DNA of 30,749 nucleotides from Actinomycetota bacterium (lineage in GTDB: Bacteria; Actinomycetota; Actinomycetes; Nanopelagicales; Nanopelagicaceae): positions 1 to 30,749 of the forward strand of contig WLRE01000003.1 of assembly GCA_009698045.1 (NCBI GenBank), read 5' to 3'. Of this stretch, positions 14,936 through 23,166 are shown piece after piece; position 1 is the stretch's first letter, and every line of letters begins with the position of its first letter. The notes beneath the pieces were generated by a model. It had not been told where the DNA came from, searched no databases, and worked only from the letters and a program-made list of their open reading frames with translations. The position numbers and the translations under genes were made by a program.

Positions 14936-16509
14936 CCATGGCGTCTTCAAATAAATTTTATTTAACCACCCCTATTTACTATGTAAATGACGCCCCCCAT
15001 ATTGGCCATGCCTACACAACTGTCGCAGGAGATGTCCTTACTCGCTGGCATCGTTCCCGTGGCGAAAATGTTTGGTTCTTAACTGGCACCGACGAGCATG
15101 GCGAGAAAGTTATGAATACCGCTGCTGCGAATAACTCGACTCCCCAGGAATGGTGTGATCGGTTAGTAGAAAGCGCATGGAAGCCAGTTTGGGAGCACCT
15201 CAATATTGCTAATGATGACTTTATTCGTACGACCCAAGATCGCCATGAGATGCGAGTTCAACGTTTCTTACAAAGCCTGAAGGATGCCGGCCATATTTAT
15301 CTCGGTAAATACGAAGGCCCGTACTGCATCGGATGCGAAGAATTCAAGCTTCCTGGCGATCTCGATGATGGCAAGTGTGTAGTCCATGGCAAGCCCGTAG
15401 AAATGCTCAGCGAAGAGAATTGGTTCTTTAAATTATCGGCCTTCGTCCCTGCTCTCATAGAGCGCTACACCAAACATCCAGAAACATGTGAACCAACAAG
15501 TGCGCGTAACGAGGTGCTTTCATTCTTACAAGGAGAGACTGCAGTTACCGATCTCTCCATCTCTCGCTCGACATTTGATTGGGGAATTCCAGTTCCATGG
15601 GATACCAAGCAAGTTATTTATGTCTGGTTCGACGCGTTACTTAATTACGCAACTGCAGTAGGACTTGGCGATGATCCAGAAAGCGCCGGTGGTAAGAAAT
15701 TCGCTGAATTTTGGCCAGCTGATGTACATCTGGTTGGTAAAGATATTCTCCGATTCCACGCAGTCATCTGGCCAGCAATGTTGATGGCAGCAGGACTTCC
15801 AGTCCCAGAAAAGATTTTTGCACATGGCTGGTTGCTTGTTGGTGGCGAGAAGATGAGTAAATCTAAACTCACCGGTATTGCACCTCGAGATATCACTGAT
15901 CATTTTGGAGTTGATGCATTCCGGTATTACTTCCTGCGCGCTATTCCATTTGGTAGCGATGGCTCATTCTCTTGGGAAGATATGTCGGCTCGCTACACCA
16001 GTGAGTTAGCAAATGATTTCGGAAATCTTGCCTCGCGCCTTATTGCAATGATTGAAAAATATAGCGACGGAAAAATTCCGGCAGTTGCTACTAATCCCGA
16101 ACTCTCCACTTTGCTTGCACAAACAGTTACTGCTGCCGATGATGCAATCGTGGCGCTTGATTTCCAGGGCGGTATTAATGCAATTATGGATTTCTGCAAG
16201 CGGGTCAATGGATATGTGACTGAAAAAGAGCCATGGGCAATTGCTAAAGACGAAACTCGCACAGCAGAACTTATGGATGTTCTCTATAACACCGCAGATG
16301 CGATTCGCGCCCTCGCTGTTTTATTCCATCCAATAATGCCTGCAACATCTGAAATCCTCTGGAAGAGCCTTGGCGCACATGACACCATGGGAGATATCTC
16401 TGCGCAGCGAATCAGTTCGGTGGCAACTTGGGGACAGCTTCCACCGGGAAGTGTTGTAACTAAGGGAGCAGTTCTCTTTCCACGACTTGAAGAAGGCGAA
16501 GCTAAGTAA
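14932..16509 (+). CDS. metG: Methionyl-tRNA synthetase
   Basis: This enzyme charges tRNA-Met with methionine, including the initiator. Class I signature HIGH at H23-H26 and KMSKS at K307-S311. A single zinc knuckle with C132 and C135 (CIGC), and a following C-x-x-H pair in GKCVVHGK, lies in the connective domain. The anticodon-binding helical domain occupies about 370-500. At 525 aa it lacks the C-terminal dimerisation domain of longer forms, as in other Actinobacteria. ATG 14932 overlaps the rsmI stop by 4 bases, with GAAGGTAAG upstream; ATG 14938 is a possible alternative. Confidence 0.97.
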   Translation: MTMASSNKFYLTTPIYYVNDAPHIGHAYTTVAGDVLTRWHRSRGENVWFLTGTDEHGEKVMNTAAANNSTPQEWCDRLVESAWKPVWEHLNIANDDFIRTTQDRHEMRVQRFLQSLKDAGHIYLGKYEGPYCIGCEEFKLPGDLDDGKCVVHGKPVEMLSEENWFFKLSAFVPALIERYTKHPETCEPTSARNEVLSFLQGETAVTDLSISRSTFDWGIPVPWDTKQVIYVWFDALLNYATAVGLGDDPESAGGKKFAEFWPADVHLVGKDILRFHAVIWPAMLMAAGLPVPEKIFAHGWLLVGGEKMSKSKLTGIAPRDITDHFGVDAFRYYFLRAIPFGSDGSFSWEDMSARYTSELANDFGNLASRLIAMIEKYSDGKIPAVATNPELSTLLAQTVTAADDAIVALDFQGGINAIMDFCKRVNGYVTEKEPWAIAKDETRTAELMDVLYNTADAIRALAVLFHPIMPATSEILWKSLGAHDTMGDISAQRISSVATWGQLPPGSVVTKGAVLFPRLEEGEAK

Positions 16510-16512
16510 TCA

Positions 16513-17370
16513 ATGGCAGATCGCCACAATCGGGATATCGATCGCAAACCCGGTCCACTGCCAGAACCACTACGTACATTCACGGTTGATGCGCATGCGC
16601 ACATGGAAATTGTGACAAACACTGCGCCAGATTCACCAGAAGTTGCCCAGTTAATTGCGGACGCTCGCTCGGTAGGAGTGGATCGTATTGTTCAAGTGGG
16701 CTATTCAGCTGAACAGTCCCAATGGTGTGTGGAATGTGCCGATGCTTTTCCTGGCTCTGTTCTTGCAGCGGTCGCTCTACATCCCAATGAAGCGCCGGTC
16801 GTTGCTGATTTAGAAGCAGATTTAGCGATTATCGAAGGCCTGGCTCAACATGCTCGTGTGCGTGCAATCGGTGAGACCGGTTTAGATTTCTTTCGCACTG
16901 AAGAATCCGGACGTGCACGTCAGTTGTACTCATTCAAGCGTCACATTCAACTCGCCAAAGAAGTGGGAAAGGCGCTGGTAATTCATGATCGGGATGCACA
17001 TCGCGCTGTGCTCGATACTTTGGATGAAGTTGGCGCACCAACTAAAACAATTTTTCACTGCTACTCAGGTGATGCCGAGATGGCTCAGGAATGCATTGCT
17101 AAGGGTTATATCCTCTCATTTGCAGGAACAGTTACTTTCAAGAACGCACCAGAACTGCGCGAAGCGGTCAAACTTGTTCCGCACTCGCAATTGCTTGTAG
17201 AAACAGATTCGCCTTTCTTAGCACCTATGCCACATCGCGGCTCTCTCAATACTCCTGCGCAGATTCCCAACATTGTTCGCTTTATTGCGGATGAACGAGG
17301 TGAGGATGCTGAAGTACTTGCTGGAATAATTTCAGATAACTGCGAACGAATCTTCGGAAGTTTTGCTTGA
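16513..17370 (+). CDS. tatD: TatD-family metal-dependent DNase
   Basis: A TIM-barrel metallohydrolase of the TatD family, which has Mg-dependent 3'-5' exonuclease activity in E. coli. Metal ligands appear in order: VDAHAHME (the D-x-H-x-H motif), IGETGLDFFR (Glu), VIHDRDAH (His), FHCYSGDAEMAQ (His), and VETDSPFLAPMPHRG (Asp). The 285 aa is slightly long, with about 27 extra hydrophilic residues at the N-terminus before the barrel. It follows metG by 3 bases, and its TGA shares one base with the rsmA ATG. The conserved order metG-tatD-rsmA-ispE is actinobacterial, although the rpfB gene often found after tatD is absent. Confidence 0.94.
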   Translation: MADRHNRDIDRKPGPLPEPLRTFTVDAHAHMEIVTNTAPDSPEVAQLIADARSVGVDRIVQVGYSAEQSQWCVECADAFPGSVLAAVALHPNEAPVVADLEADLAIIEGLAQHARVRAIGETGLDFFRTEESGRARQLYSFKRHIQLAKEVGKALVIHDRDAHRAVLDTLDEVGAPTKTIFHCYSGDAEMAQECIAKGYILSFAGTVTFKNAPELREAVKLVPHSQLLVETDSPFLAPMPHRGSLNTPAQIPNIVRFIADERGEDAEVLAGIISDNCERIFGSFA

Positions 17371-18224
17371 TGAGCACTACAGGTCTCTTAGGAGCTGCTG
17401 AAATTCGTGAAATTGCGGAGCGAATCGGCATAAATCCCACCAAGAAATTGGGCCAGAACTTTGTAGTGGATGCCAACACCTGTCGCCGTATTGTGAAGAC
17501 CGCCGGCGTAGAAAAAAGTGATGTGGCACTTGAAATTGGGCCTGGATTAGGTTCACTCACACTTGCACTTTTGGAGGCAGCATCTGCGGTTGTGGCCATC
17601 GAGATAGATACTCGATTAGCCGAAGAGTTGCCGCTCACGGTAGAACGGCATGGATTTGATAATCGCCTGCTGACTATTCACAATCGTGATGCCATGGAAG
17701 TTATTGATCTCGCTACCGCCCCAACTGTTCTGGTGGCAAATCTTCCTTACAATATTTCGGTCCCCGTGCTATTGGGCCTGCTTGAAAGAGTTCCGTCACT
17801 GCGCTCGGGTGTCGTAATGGTCCAGACAGAAGTTGCTGAACGCCTGGCAGCAAAACCCGGTTCAAAGAATTATGGCTCTCCTTCCGCTAAAGCAGCATGG
17901 TGGGCGGATGTGGATTTAGCAGGAGGAGTGAGCAGATCTATTTTTTGGCCGATTCCTAACGTTGATTCATCCTTAGTGAGATTTGTTCGCCACACGCCCC
18001 TTGGAGATGAAGAAGCTCGACTGGCAACTTTTGCGATTATCGATGCCGCATTTGCCCAACGTCGCAAGATGTTGCGCGGAGCCCTTTCGCAACTCTGCGG
18101 CGGAAATAGTGAAGCTTCAGCCATTTTGGAATCTGCTGGTATTGCACCAACCGCTCGTGGCGAAGAATTGCTCTTGCCAGATTTTCTCGCTATTGCTCGC
18201 CAACTATCAGCGCATAAAAAGTAA
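17370..18224 (+). CDS. rsmA: 16S rRNA dimethyladenosine transferase RsmA (KsgA)
   Basis: RsmA dimethylates A1518 and A1519 in helix 45 of 16S rRNA late in 30S assembly. Motifs: KLGQNFVVDANTCRRIV (N-terminal family signature), VALEIGPGLGSLTLALLE (SAM motif I), VVAIEIDTRLAEEL, NRDAMEV, and the catalytic NLPYNISVPVL (motif IV, N-L-P-Y). The C-terminal helical domain contains AFAQRRKMLRGAL. 284 aa is typical. ATG 17370 overlaps the tatD stop by one base, with GGAAG upstream. A TTG one codon earlier is unlikely. Confidence 0.96.
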   Translation: MSTTGLLGAAEIREIAERIGINPTKKLGQNFVVDANTCRRIVKTAGVEKSDVALEIGPGLGSLTLALLEAASAVVAIEIDTRLAEELPLTVERHGFDNRLLTIHNRDAMEVIDLATAPTVLVANLPYNISVPVLLGLLERVPSLRSGVVMVQTEVAERLAAKPGSKNYGSPSAKAAWWADVDLAGGVSRSIFWPIPNVDSSLVRFVRHTPLGDEEARLATFAIIDAAFAQRRKMLRGALSQLCGGNSEASAILESAGIAPTARGEELLLPDFLAIARQLSAHKK

Positions 18225-18232
18225 AAAAGAAA

Positions 18233-18238
18233 TAGGCT
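18233..18238 (+). promoter_or_regulatory. Candidate -10 box for ispE
   Basis: TAGGCT followed by 7 bases and ATG 18246 matches TANNNT at leaderless spacing. The 21-base gap after rsmA is A-rich and shows no convincing Shine-Dalgarno site at the right distance. Confidence 0.4.
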
Positions 18239-18245
18239 TCGTATC

Positions 18246-19160
18246 ATGAAGCGCGGCGTAGTTGTTCGAGTCCCAGCAAAGATTAATTTGCAGCTCGCCG
18301 TCGGCCCTGCCGCCTCCGATGGATTTCACGAAATTGCAACAGTGTTTCAAGCGGTCTCCCTCTTTGACGAAGTCACGGTTCGAATCGGTGAAGATGGTGC
18401 AGGTATCACGCTTTCGACAAGTGGGATAACGGGGGGAGTACCGGTTGATGCTACAAATTTGGCAATTCGTGCCACAACTCTCATGCAAGATCTTTATGAC
18501 ATCCCTAAAGATATTTCTCTCCACATTAAGAAAGAGATTCCTGTTGCGGGCGGAATGGCGGGCGGCAGTGCTGATGCCGCGGGAGTTATTGTTGGAATCG
18601 ACGCACTCTTTGACTTAGGTCTGGCTCGCGATGAAATGGAGAAGTTAGCTTCGAAACTAGGAAGTGATATTGCATTTTCAATCTCGGGTGGAATTGCGAT
18701 AGGTCGCGGTCGTGGCGATGAACTTACTCCTGCTCTGAGTCGTGGCAGCTATCACTGGGTTCTGGCGACTTCAGGGCAAGGATTATCAACTCCGGCGGTC
18801 TATCAAGAGTGTGATCGCCTCCGCGAAGGTTTGGATATTGCACGTCCTCAAGTGAGTGATGCAATGATGCAAGCACTGCGGGCCGGTGATGCAAAAGCAT
18901 TAGGAGCTGCAATGAGCAACGATTTGCAAGCTGCTGCATGCTCACTCAAACCTGCACTTCGTTTAGTTCTCGATGTTGGACATGATTATGGCGCGCTGGC
19001 TTCAATTGTCTCTGGCTCAGGGCCAACCGTTGCATTCTTGGTTGAAGATGAAGAACGCGCTTTGGACCTCACTGTTGCACTGAGTTCTAGCGGAGTGGTG
19101 GCGGGCGTACTTCGCGCCCATGGGCCAGTTCATGGCGCCCGAGTCGTAGAAACCCTCTAA
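18246..19160 (+). CDS. ispE: 4-diphosphocytidyl-2-C-methyl-D-erythritol kinase
   Basis: IspE phosphorylates CDP-methylerythritol in the MEP pathway to isopentenyl diphosphate. It is a GHMP kinase. The N-terminal substrate motif is VRVPAKINLQLAVG; the ATP-binding glycine/serine loop is PVAGGMAGGSADAAG near 99-113; and the C-terminal GHMP motif is IVSGSGPTVAFLVED. At 304 aa it is of normal length. Separated from rsmA by 21 bases, it may have its own promoter as well as read-through. In Mycobacterium and Streptomyces ispE also follows ksgA. Confidence 0.95.
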   Translation: MKRGVVVRVPAKINLQLAVGPAASDGFHEIATVFQAVSLFDEVTVRIGEDGAGITLSTSGITGGVPVDATNLAIRATTLMQDLYDIPKDISLHIKKEIPVAGGMAGGSADAAGVIVGIDALFDLGLARDEMEKLASKLGSDIAFSISGGIAIGRGRGDELTPALSRGSYHWVLATSGQGLSTPAVYQECDRLREGLDIARPQVSDAMMQALRAGDAKALGAAMSNDLQAAACSLKPALRLVLDVGHDYGALASIVSGSGPTVAFLVEDEERALDLTVALSSSGVVAGVLRAHGPVHGARVVETL

Positions 19161-19219
19161 AAAGCCACAACAATCTTTCGGGTTTGGCGGTTACCCCGCT
19201 CATAGGGGAGAATTCAGGT

Positions 19220-19294
19220 TCCGCCATTGTGTAGTGGCTAGCACATGGGCCTTTGAAGCCCAGGGTCCAGGATCGATACCTGGTGGCGGAGCCA
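19220..19294 (+). tRNA. tRNA-Gln (anticodon TTG)
   Basis: A complete cloverleaf: acceptor TCCGCCA/TGGCGGA, D-arm GTGT/GCAC with one G-T pair, anticodon stem TGGGC/GCCCA with loop CTTTGAA giving TTG (reads CAA, Gln), T-stem CCAGG/CCTGG, discriminator G and an encoded CCA. The T-loop reads ATCGATA, with A in place of the near-universal T at position 54. It stands alone between ispE and glmU. Confidence 0.95.
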
Positions 19295-19314
19295 AATAAC
19301 CGCCTCCCCGTGCT

Positions 19315-19320
19315 TAAGAT
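19315..19320 (+). promoter_or_regulatory. Candidate -10 box for glmU
   Basis: TAAGAT, the same hexamer as the candidate upstream of the rib operon, lies 21 bases after tRNA-Gln. It would give a short leader containing AGGAG (19348-19352) before ATG 19366. No clear -35 is seen. Confidence 0.3.
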
Positions 19321-19365
19321 TAAGTAGCAGTTAAACCGATAGAGGTTAGGAGCAGCGCCAAGACG

Positions 19366-20790
19366 ATGGGTAGCGGACTAGATATCGCAATCGTTCTCGC
19401 TGCGGGCGAGGGCACTCGCATGAAATCTTCAACATCTAAAGTCCTTCACACTATTGCTGGTCGCAGCATCGTTGGTCACGTCCTTGCTGCGCTCGCACCG
19501 TTATCACCTAAAGATCTTCGAGTTGTGGTCGGCGCTCAACGTGAAAGCGTAGAAGCGCACATTAAAGAGATTGCATCTCACGCAACTACCGTATTTCAAG
19601 CTGAGCGCAACGGCACCGGTCATGCAGTTCAGTTGGCTCTCGATGGTGTCAAAGTTGGCGGCAATGTTCTCATTCTTGCGGGAGATACGCCACTGCTCAC
19701 CTCTTTTACACTTCAAGAATTCTTAGATGCTCACATCGCATCAAAAAACGATGTCTCAGTTTTAACCGCGCAACTGCCTGATCCCACCGGATACGGTCGA
19801 ATCATTCGTGATGAATTTGGCGGGATAATTCGTATCGTAGAAGAACGTGATGCGAGTGAAGATGAGCGAGAGATTGATGAGATTAACACCGGCGTGTATC
19901 TCTTCAACGCCGAGGCACTGACCAGCAGCATCCATAAGATTTCTAAGAACAATTCACAGGGCGAGCTCTATCTCACTGATGTAATTGCGCTCATTAAGAA
20001 TGAGAGCAATAAAGCTGGTGCAATCTTCTCTAACGATTACACCGAAACTCTAGGCATCAACGATCGCTCCCAACTTGCCGAGTGCGCCGCGATTATGCGC
20101 GATCGAATAAATGATGGCCTGATGCGTTCAGGCGTTGCCATCATTGATCCGACCACAACATGGATAGATATCTCAGTAAAAATTGAAGCCGATGCCACAA
20201 TTCATCCGGGCTCTGGCTTATATGGGAAAACCACTGTCGCAAAATCTGCAGTAATCGGTCCTCGCACAACTCTCACCGACGTCAGCGTTGGTTGCTGCGC
20301 CACTGTTTTGGAATCTCACTGCACTGCTGCAACTATTGGCGATAACGCTAATGTCGGCCCGTTCTCGTTCATTCGCCCTGGCACCGTTCTCGCAGCTGGT
20401 GCAAAAGTTGGCGCTTATGTAGAAGTAAAGAATTCGACTATTGGCGAGGGTTCCAAGGTTCCACACCTTTCCTATGTGGGAGACGCCACTATTGGTAGCG
20501 GCTCAAATATTGGAGCAGCCACAATTTTCGTGAATTATGACGGAGTGGATAAGCACCGTACGGTAGTAGGTGACGAAGTTCGTATCGGAAGCGACACCAT
20601 GTTGGTCGCACCCGTCACTATCGGAGATGGCGCTTACACCGCAGCAGGATCAGTTATTACCGAAGATGTTCCCGCCGGATCAATCGCCGTAGCGCGATCG
20701 AAACAGCGAAATATTCTCGGTTGGGTTCTTCGCAAGCGAGCCAAAACTGCATCAGCAGAAGCAGCTCGTAAAGCAGGAGCTACGGAATAA
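19366..20790 (+). CDS. glmU: Bifunctional GlmU (GlcNAc-1-P uridyltransferase / GlcN-1-P acetyltransferase)
   Basis: GlmU acetylates glucosamine-1-phosphate and couples it to UTP, giving UDP-GlcNAc for peptidoglycan. The N-terminal nucleotidyltransferase has IVLAAGEGTRMKS near 9-21, the pyrophosphorylase K in SKVLHTIAGRS, and LAGDTPLLT. The C-terminal left-handed beta-helix acetyltransferase (about 260-455) shows repeating hexapeptides, FIRPGTVLAAGAKVGAYVEV, and IGAATIFVNYDG. At 474 aa it is standard. The AGGAG site is about 13 bases from the ATG, rather far. prs follows after 25 bases; glmU-prs is a widely conserved pair. Confidence 0.96.
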   Translation: MGSGLDIAIVLAAGEGTRMKSSTSKVLHTIAGRSIVGHVLAALAPLSPKDLRVVVGAQRESVEAHIKEIASHATTVFQAERNGTGHAVQLALDGVKVGGNVLILAGDTPLLTSFTLQEFLDAHIASKNDVSVLTAQLPDPTGYGRIIRDEFGGIIRIVEERDASEDEREIDEINTGVYLFNAEALTSSIHKISKNNSQGELYLTDVIALIKNESNKAGAIFSNDYTETLGINDRSQLAECAAIMRDRINDGLMRSGVAIIDPTTTWIDISVKIEADATIHPGSGLYGKTTVAKSAVIGPRTTLTDVSVGCCATVLESHCTAATIGDNANVGPFSFIRPGTVLAAGAKVGAYVEVKNSTIGEGSKVPHLSYVGDATIGSGSNIGAATIFVNYDGVDKHRTVVGDEVRIGSDTMLVAPVTIGDGAYTAAGSVITEDVPAGSIAVARSKQRNILGWVLRKRAKTASAEAARKAGATE

Positions 20791-20815
20791 CAACTACAAG
20801 AACTGGAGCAGATAA

Positions 20816-21796
20816 ATGAGCGAACTTCGACTATCTTCTGAAAAGCGGTTGCGCCTATTTACTGGTCGTGGTTACCCAGAACTCGCTGAAGGCGTCGCTG
20901 AAGAGCTGGGCATCCCGCTTACTCCTACATCTGCCTATGACTTTGCCAACGGTGAAATATTCGTTCGCTTCGAAGAGAGTGTTCGTGGTTGCGATGCGTT
21001 CGTATTACAGAGCCATGCTGCGCCAGTTAATAAGCAGATTATGGAACAACTTATTATGGTTGATGCGCTCAAGCGCGCTTCAGCAAAGCGCATCACCGTC
21101 GTTGCCCCGTTCTATGGATATGCGCGTCAAGATAAGAAGCACCGTGGTCGTGAGCCAATCTCTGCACGGCTCATGGCAGATCTCTTTAAGACTGCCGGAG
21201 CAGATCGCTTAATGGTTGTAGATCTTCACACCTCACAAATTCAAGGTTTCTTCGATGGTCCAGTAGATCATCTCTTTGCACTTCCGTTACTTGCTAATTA
21301 TGTAGGCAGTAAAGTCGATCGCTCTCGTTTAACAATCGTTTCACCAGACTCTGGTCGAGTTCGCGTTGCAGAACGATGGTCAGATTTACTTGGTGGCTGT
21401 CCTATTGCATTTATACATAAGACTCGAGATCCACGCATTCCTAATGAATCTGTAACTGGACGCGTCGTCGGTGATGTACGAGGTCAGACCTGCGTTGTTA
21501 TTGATGACATGATTGATACTGCCGGAACAATTACCAAAGCCGTCGATGCACTCTTCGCCGATGGCGCTAAAGATGTAATAGTTGCAGCTACGCATGCAGT
21601 TCTATCGGGCCCTGCTGTTGAACGCCTCAAAGCTTCTCGCGTTAGCGAAGTAGTTGTTACAGACACTCTTCCTATTCACGAGGATAGTAAGTTCGATGGT
21701 TTGACAGTTCTTTCTATTGCGCCATTACTAGCTCGCGCCATTCGCGAGGTGTTTGAGGACGGATCGGTTACAAGTCTCTTCGACGGCCACAGCTAA
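20816..21796 (+). CDS. prs: Ribose-phosphate pyrophosphokinase
   Basis: Prs makes PRPP from ribose-5-phosphate and ATP for purine, pyrimidine, histidine and NAD synthesis. Motifs: FANGEIFVRFEESVRG near 43-58; the flexible-loop FYGYARQDKKHRGREP near 99-114; VVDLHTSQIQGFFDGPVDHL; and the PRPP-binding loop VVIDDMIDTAGTITKA near 227-242. The 326 aa is typical of actinobacterial class I enzymes. CTGGAGCAG precedes the ATG. Its TAA shares a base with the ATG of the TetR gene. Confidence 0.96.
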   Translation: MSELRLSSEKRLRLFTGRGYPELAEGVAEELGIPLTPTSAYDFANGEIFVRFEESVRGCDAFVLQSHAAPVNKQIMEQLIMVDALKRASAKRITVVAPFYGYARQDKKHRGREPISARLMADLFKTAGADRLMVVDLHTSQIQGFFDGPVDHLFALPLLANYVGSKVDRSRLTIVSPDSGRVRVAERWSDLLGGCPIAFIHKTRDPRIPNESVTGRVVGDVRGQTCVVIDDMIDTAGTITKAVDALFADGAKDVIVAATHAVLSGPAVERLKASRVSEVVVTDTLPIHEDSKFDGLTVLSIAPLLARAIREVFEDGSVTSLFDGHS

Positions 21797-22413
21797 TGAG
21801 CACCGTCAAAGGTCTTCACCCGACGAAGCAAGCCCTTATCGATACTGTCGTAAAAATGATGGATTCTCAGAATCCGTCAGAGATAAATAGCGATGATGTA
21901 CTTGAACGTTCCGGGGTTTCCAAGGGTTCGCTGTATCACCACTTTGAAGATTTCTCGGAACTTATCGAATATGCGTTGGTGGCACGCTTTGCAAGTTTTG
22001 TTGACCAGTCCATCTATATGCTCAGCCAAGTTTCAATTCATTCAAAGAATAAATCGGAATTCGTTGCCGGAATTAGAGAAGTTACTCGTGTAACTCAAGC
22101 GCCGGCTCGTTCTAATCTTCGTGAAGAGCGTGTTACTGCTATTAGTAAAGCAATGCTCAACCCTCGGATGAAAGAGAAGTTAGGTCAAGAGCAAGAACGC
22201 CTGACTCAAGCCCTGGCCGATCTCTTCCGTGAAAGCATCGAACGCGGCTGGGGCAATCCAGCATTTGATCCTCGCGCGATTGCAGTATTAGTTCAGGCCT
22301 ACACAATTGGTCAGATCGTCGATGATTTCTCGCCGGCCCACATGAAGGAAGAGGATTGGTACACTCTTATAGATGCCATCGCGAGTCACATCTTCTTCTC
22401 TGAGGGCAATTAA
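21796..22413 (+). CDS. TetR-family transcriptional regulator
   Basis: A one-component repressor-type regulator. The N-terminal helix-turn-helix (about 27-62) reads INSDDVLERSGVSKGSLYHH followed by FEDFSELIEYAL, the standard TetR signature. The C-terminal domain (about 70-205) is helical and would bind a ligand and dimerise; the ligand and targets are unknown. At 205 aa it is normal for the family. Its ATG overlaps the prs stop by one base, so it is probably co-translated with prs. A TetR gene also lies in the matching mycobacterial cluster. It may control its own operon or the adjacent rplY promoter, but no operator was identified. Confidence 0.9.
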   Translation: MSTVKGLHPTKQALIDTVVKMMDSQNPSEINSDDVLERSGVSKGSLYHHFEDFSELIEYALVARFASFVDQSIYMLSQVSIHSKNKSEFVAGIREVTRVTQAPARSNLREERVTAISKAMLNPRMKEKLGQEQERLTQALADLFRESIERGWGNPAFDPRAIAVLVQAYTIGQIVDDFSPAHMKEEDWYTLIDAIASHIFFSEGN

Positions 22414-22444
22414 CCCGAATTTGCCTCCACCTAGCCTCGCGGGT

Positions 22445-22450
22445 TATGGT
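22445..22450 (+). promoter_or_regulatory. Candidate -10 box for rplY
   Basis: TATGGT matches TANNNT, with TTGCCT (22421-22426) 18 bases upstream as a partial -35. It would start a leader of about 75 bases containing two hairpins before the rplY start. Confidence 0.4.
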
Positions 22451-22476
22451 TATCACCGTTCCGGCGAGGGGTTATT

Positions 22477-22526
22477 ACCCGTAATCGACGGGTGGCTCTC
22501 CTGGAACGCATCTATTTAGAGGAGAG
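22477..22526 (+). promoter_or_regulatory. Structured rplY leader with Shine-Dalgarno sequestering hairpin
   Basis: Two adjacent hairpins are visible. ACCCG (22477-22481) pairs with CGGGT (22489-22493). CTCTCCT (22496-22502) pairs perfectly with AGGAGAG (22520-22526), which contains the rplY ribosome-binding site. The second hairpin would block initiation when formed. This suggests translational control, possibly by L25 itself. Confidence 0.5.
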
Positions 22527-22532
22527 ATTTAC

Positions 22533-23147
22533 ATGGCTGAGATTTCCATCAACGGCTCACGTCGTACTGAATTTGGTAAAGGCGCATCACGCCGCGACCG
22601 CCGCGCAGGACTTGTTCCAGCAGTTATTTATGGCCACGGTGCAGCTCCACAACACGTCGCACTTCCAGCTCGCGAACTTGGTGCAGCTCTTAAGCAATCT
22701 AACGTTCTTCTCGATGTCGTTGTTGACGGTCAGACTGAGCTCACTCTTCCTAAGTCTGTTACACGTCACCCACTGACCTCCGCTCTCTCACACATTGACC
22801 TCATCGTTGTTCGTCGCGGTGAGAAGGTAATCGTTGATGTTCCAGTCCACACAAGTGGCGAGCACGATCGCGATGGAATTCTTGAGCACAATAACAACTC
22901 CATTCAAGTTGAAGTTGAAGCAACTTCAATTCCTGCCTTCCTTACTTTGGATATGACTGGCTTAGCTGCTGGACTATCTCTCTATGCCAAGGATGTAGTT
23001 CTTCCCGCAGGTGTTGTTTTGATCTCTGATCCGATGATGCCTGTCGTTCACCTTTCCGAGAAGTCAGCTGCCGCAGAAGAAGTAGCCGCACCAGCAGCAG
23101 ATGCAGCCGTGGCACCAGCAGCAGATGCAGAGCCTGCGAAGGAATAA
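22533..23147 (+). CDS. rplY: 50S ribosomal protein L25 (TL5/Ctc type)
   Basis: L25 binds 5S rRNA in the central protuberance of the large subunit. The N-terminal L25 domain (about 1-92) starts MAEISINGSRRTEFGKGASR and includes GLVPAVIYGHG. The C-terminal TL5-type domain (about 95-185) has VDVPVHTSGEH, SIQVEVEATSIPAFLTLDMT and VLISDPMMPVVH. A low-complexity Ala/Pro/Glu tail (about 180-204) is typical of actinobacterial forms. AGGAGAG lies 6 bases before the ATG but can be masked by the leader hairpin. pth follows after 19 bases; rplY-pth is a common pair. Confidence 0.96.
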   Translation: MAEISINGSRRTEFGKGASRRDRRAGLVPAVIYGHGAAPQHVALPARELGAALKQSNVLLDVVVDGQTELTLPKSVTRHPLTSALSHIDLIVVRRGEKVIVDVPVHTSGEHDRDGILEHNNNSIQVEVEATSIPAFLTLDMTGLAAGLSLYAKDVVLPAGVVLISDPMMPVVHLSEKSAAAEEVAAPAADAAVAPAADAEPAKE

Positions 23148-23166
23148 TTCGCAGCACAATTAATAA

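Noticed and set aside
19313..19324. CTTAAGATTAAG as a hairpin terminator after tRNA-Gln
   Set aside because: The stem is short and AT-rich and is followed by no T-run; it more likely contains a -10 box for glmU.
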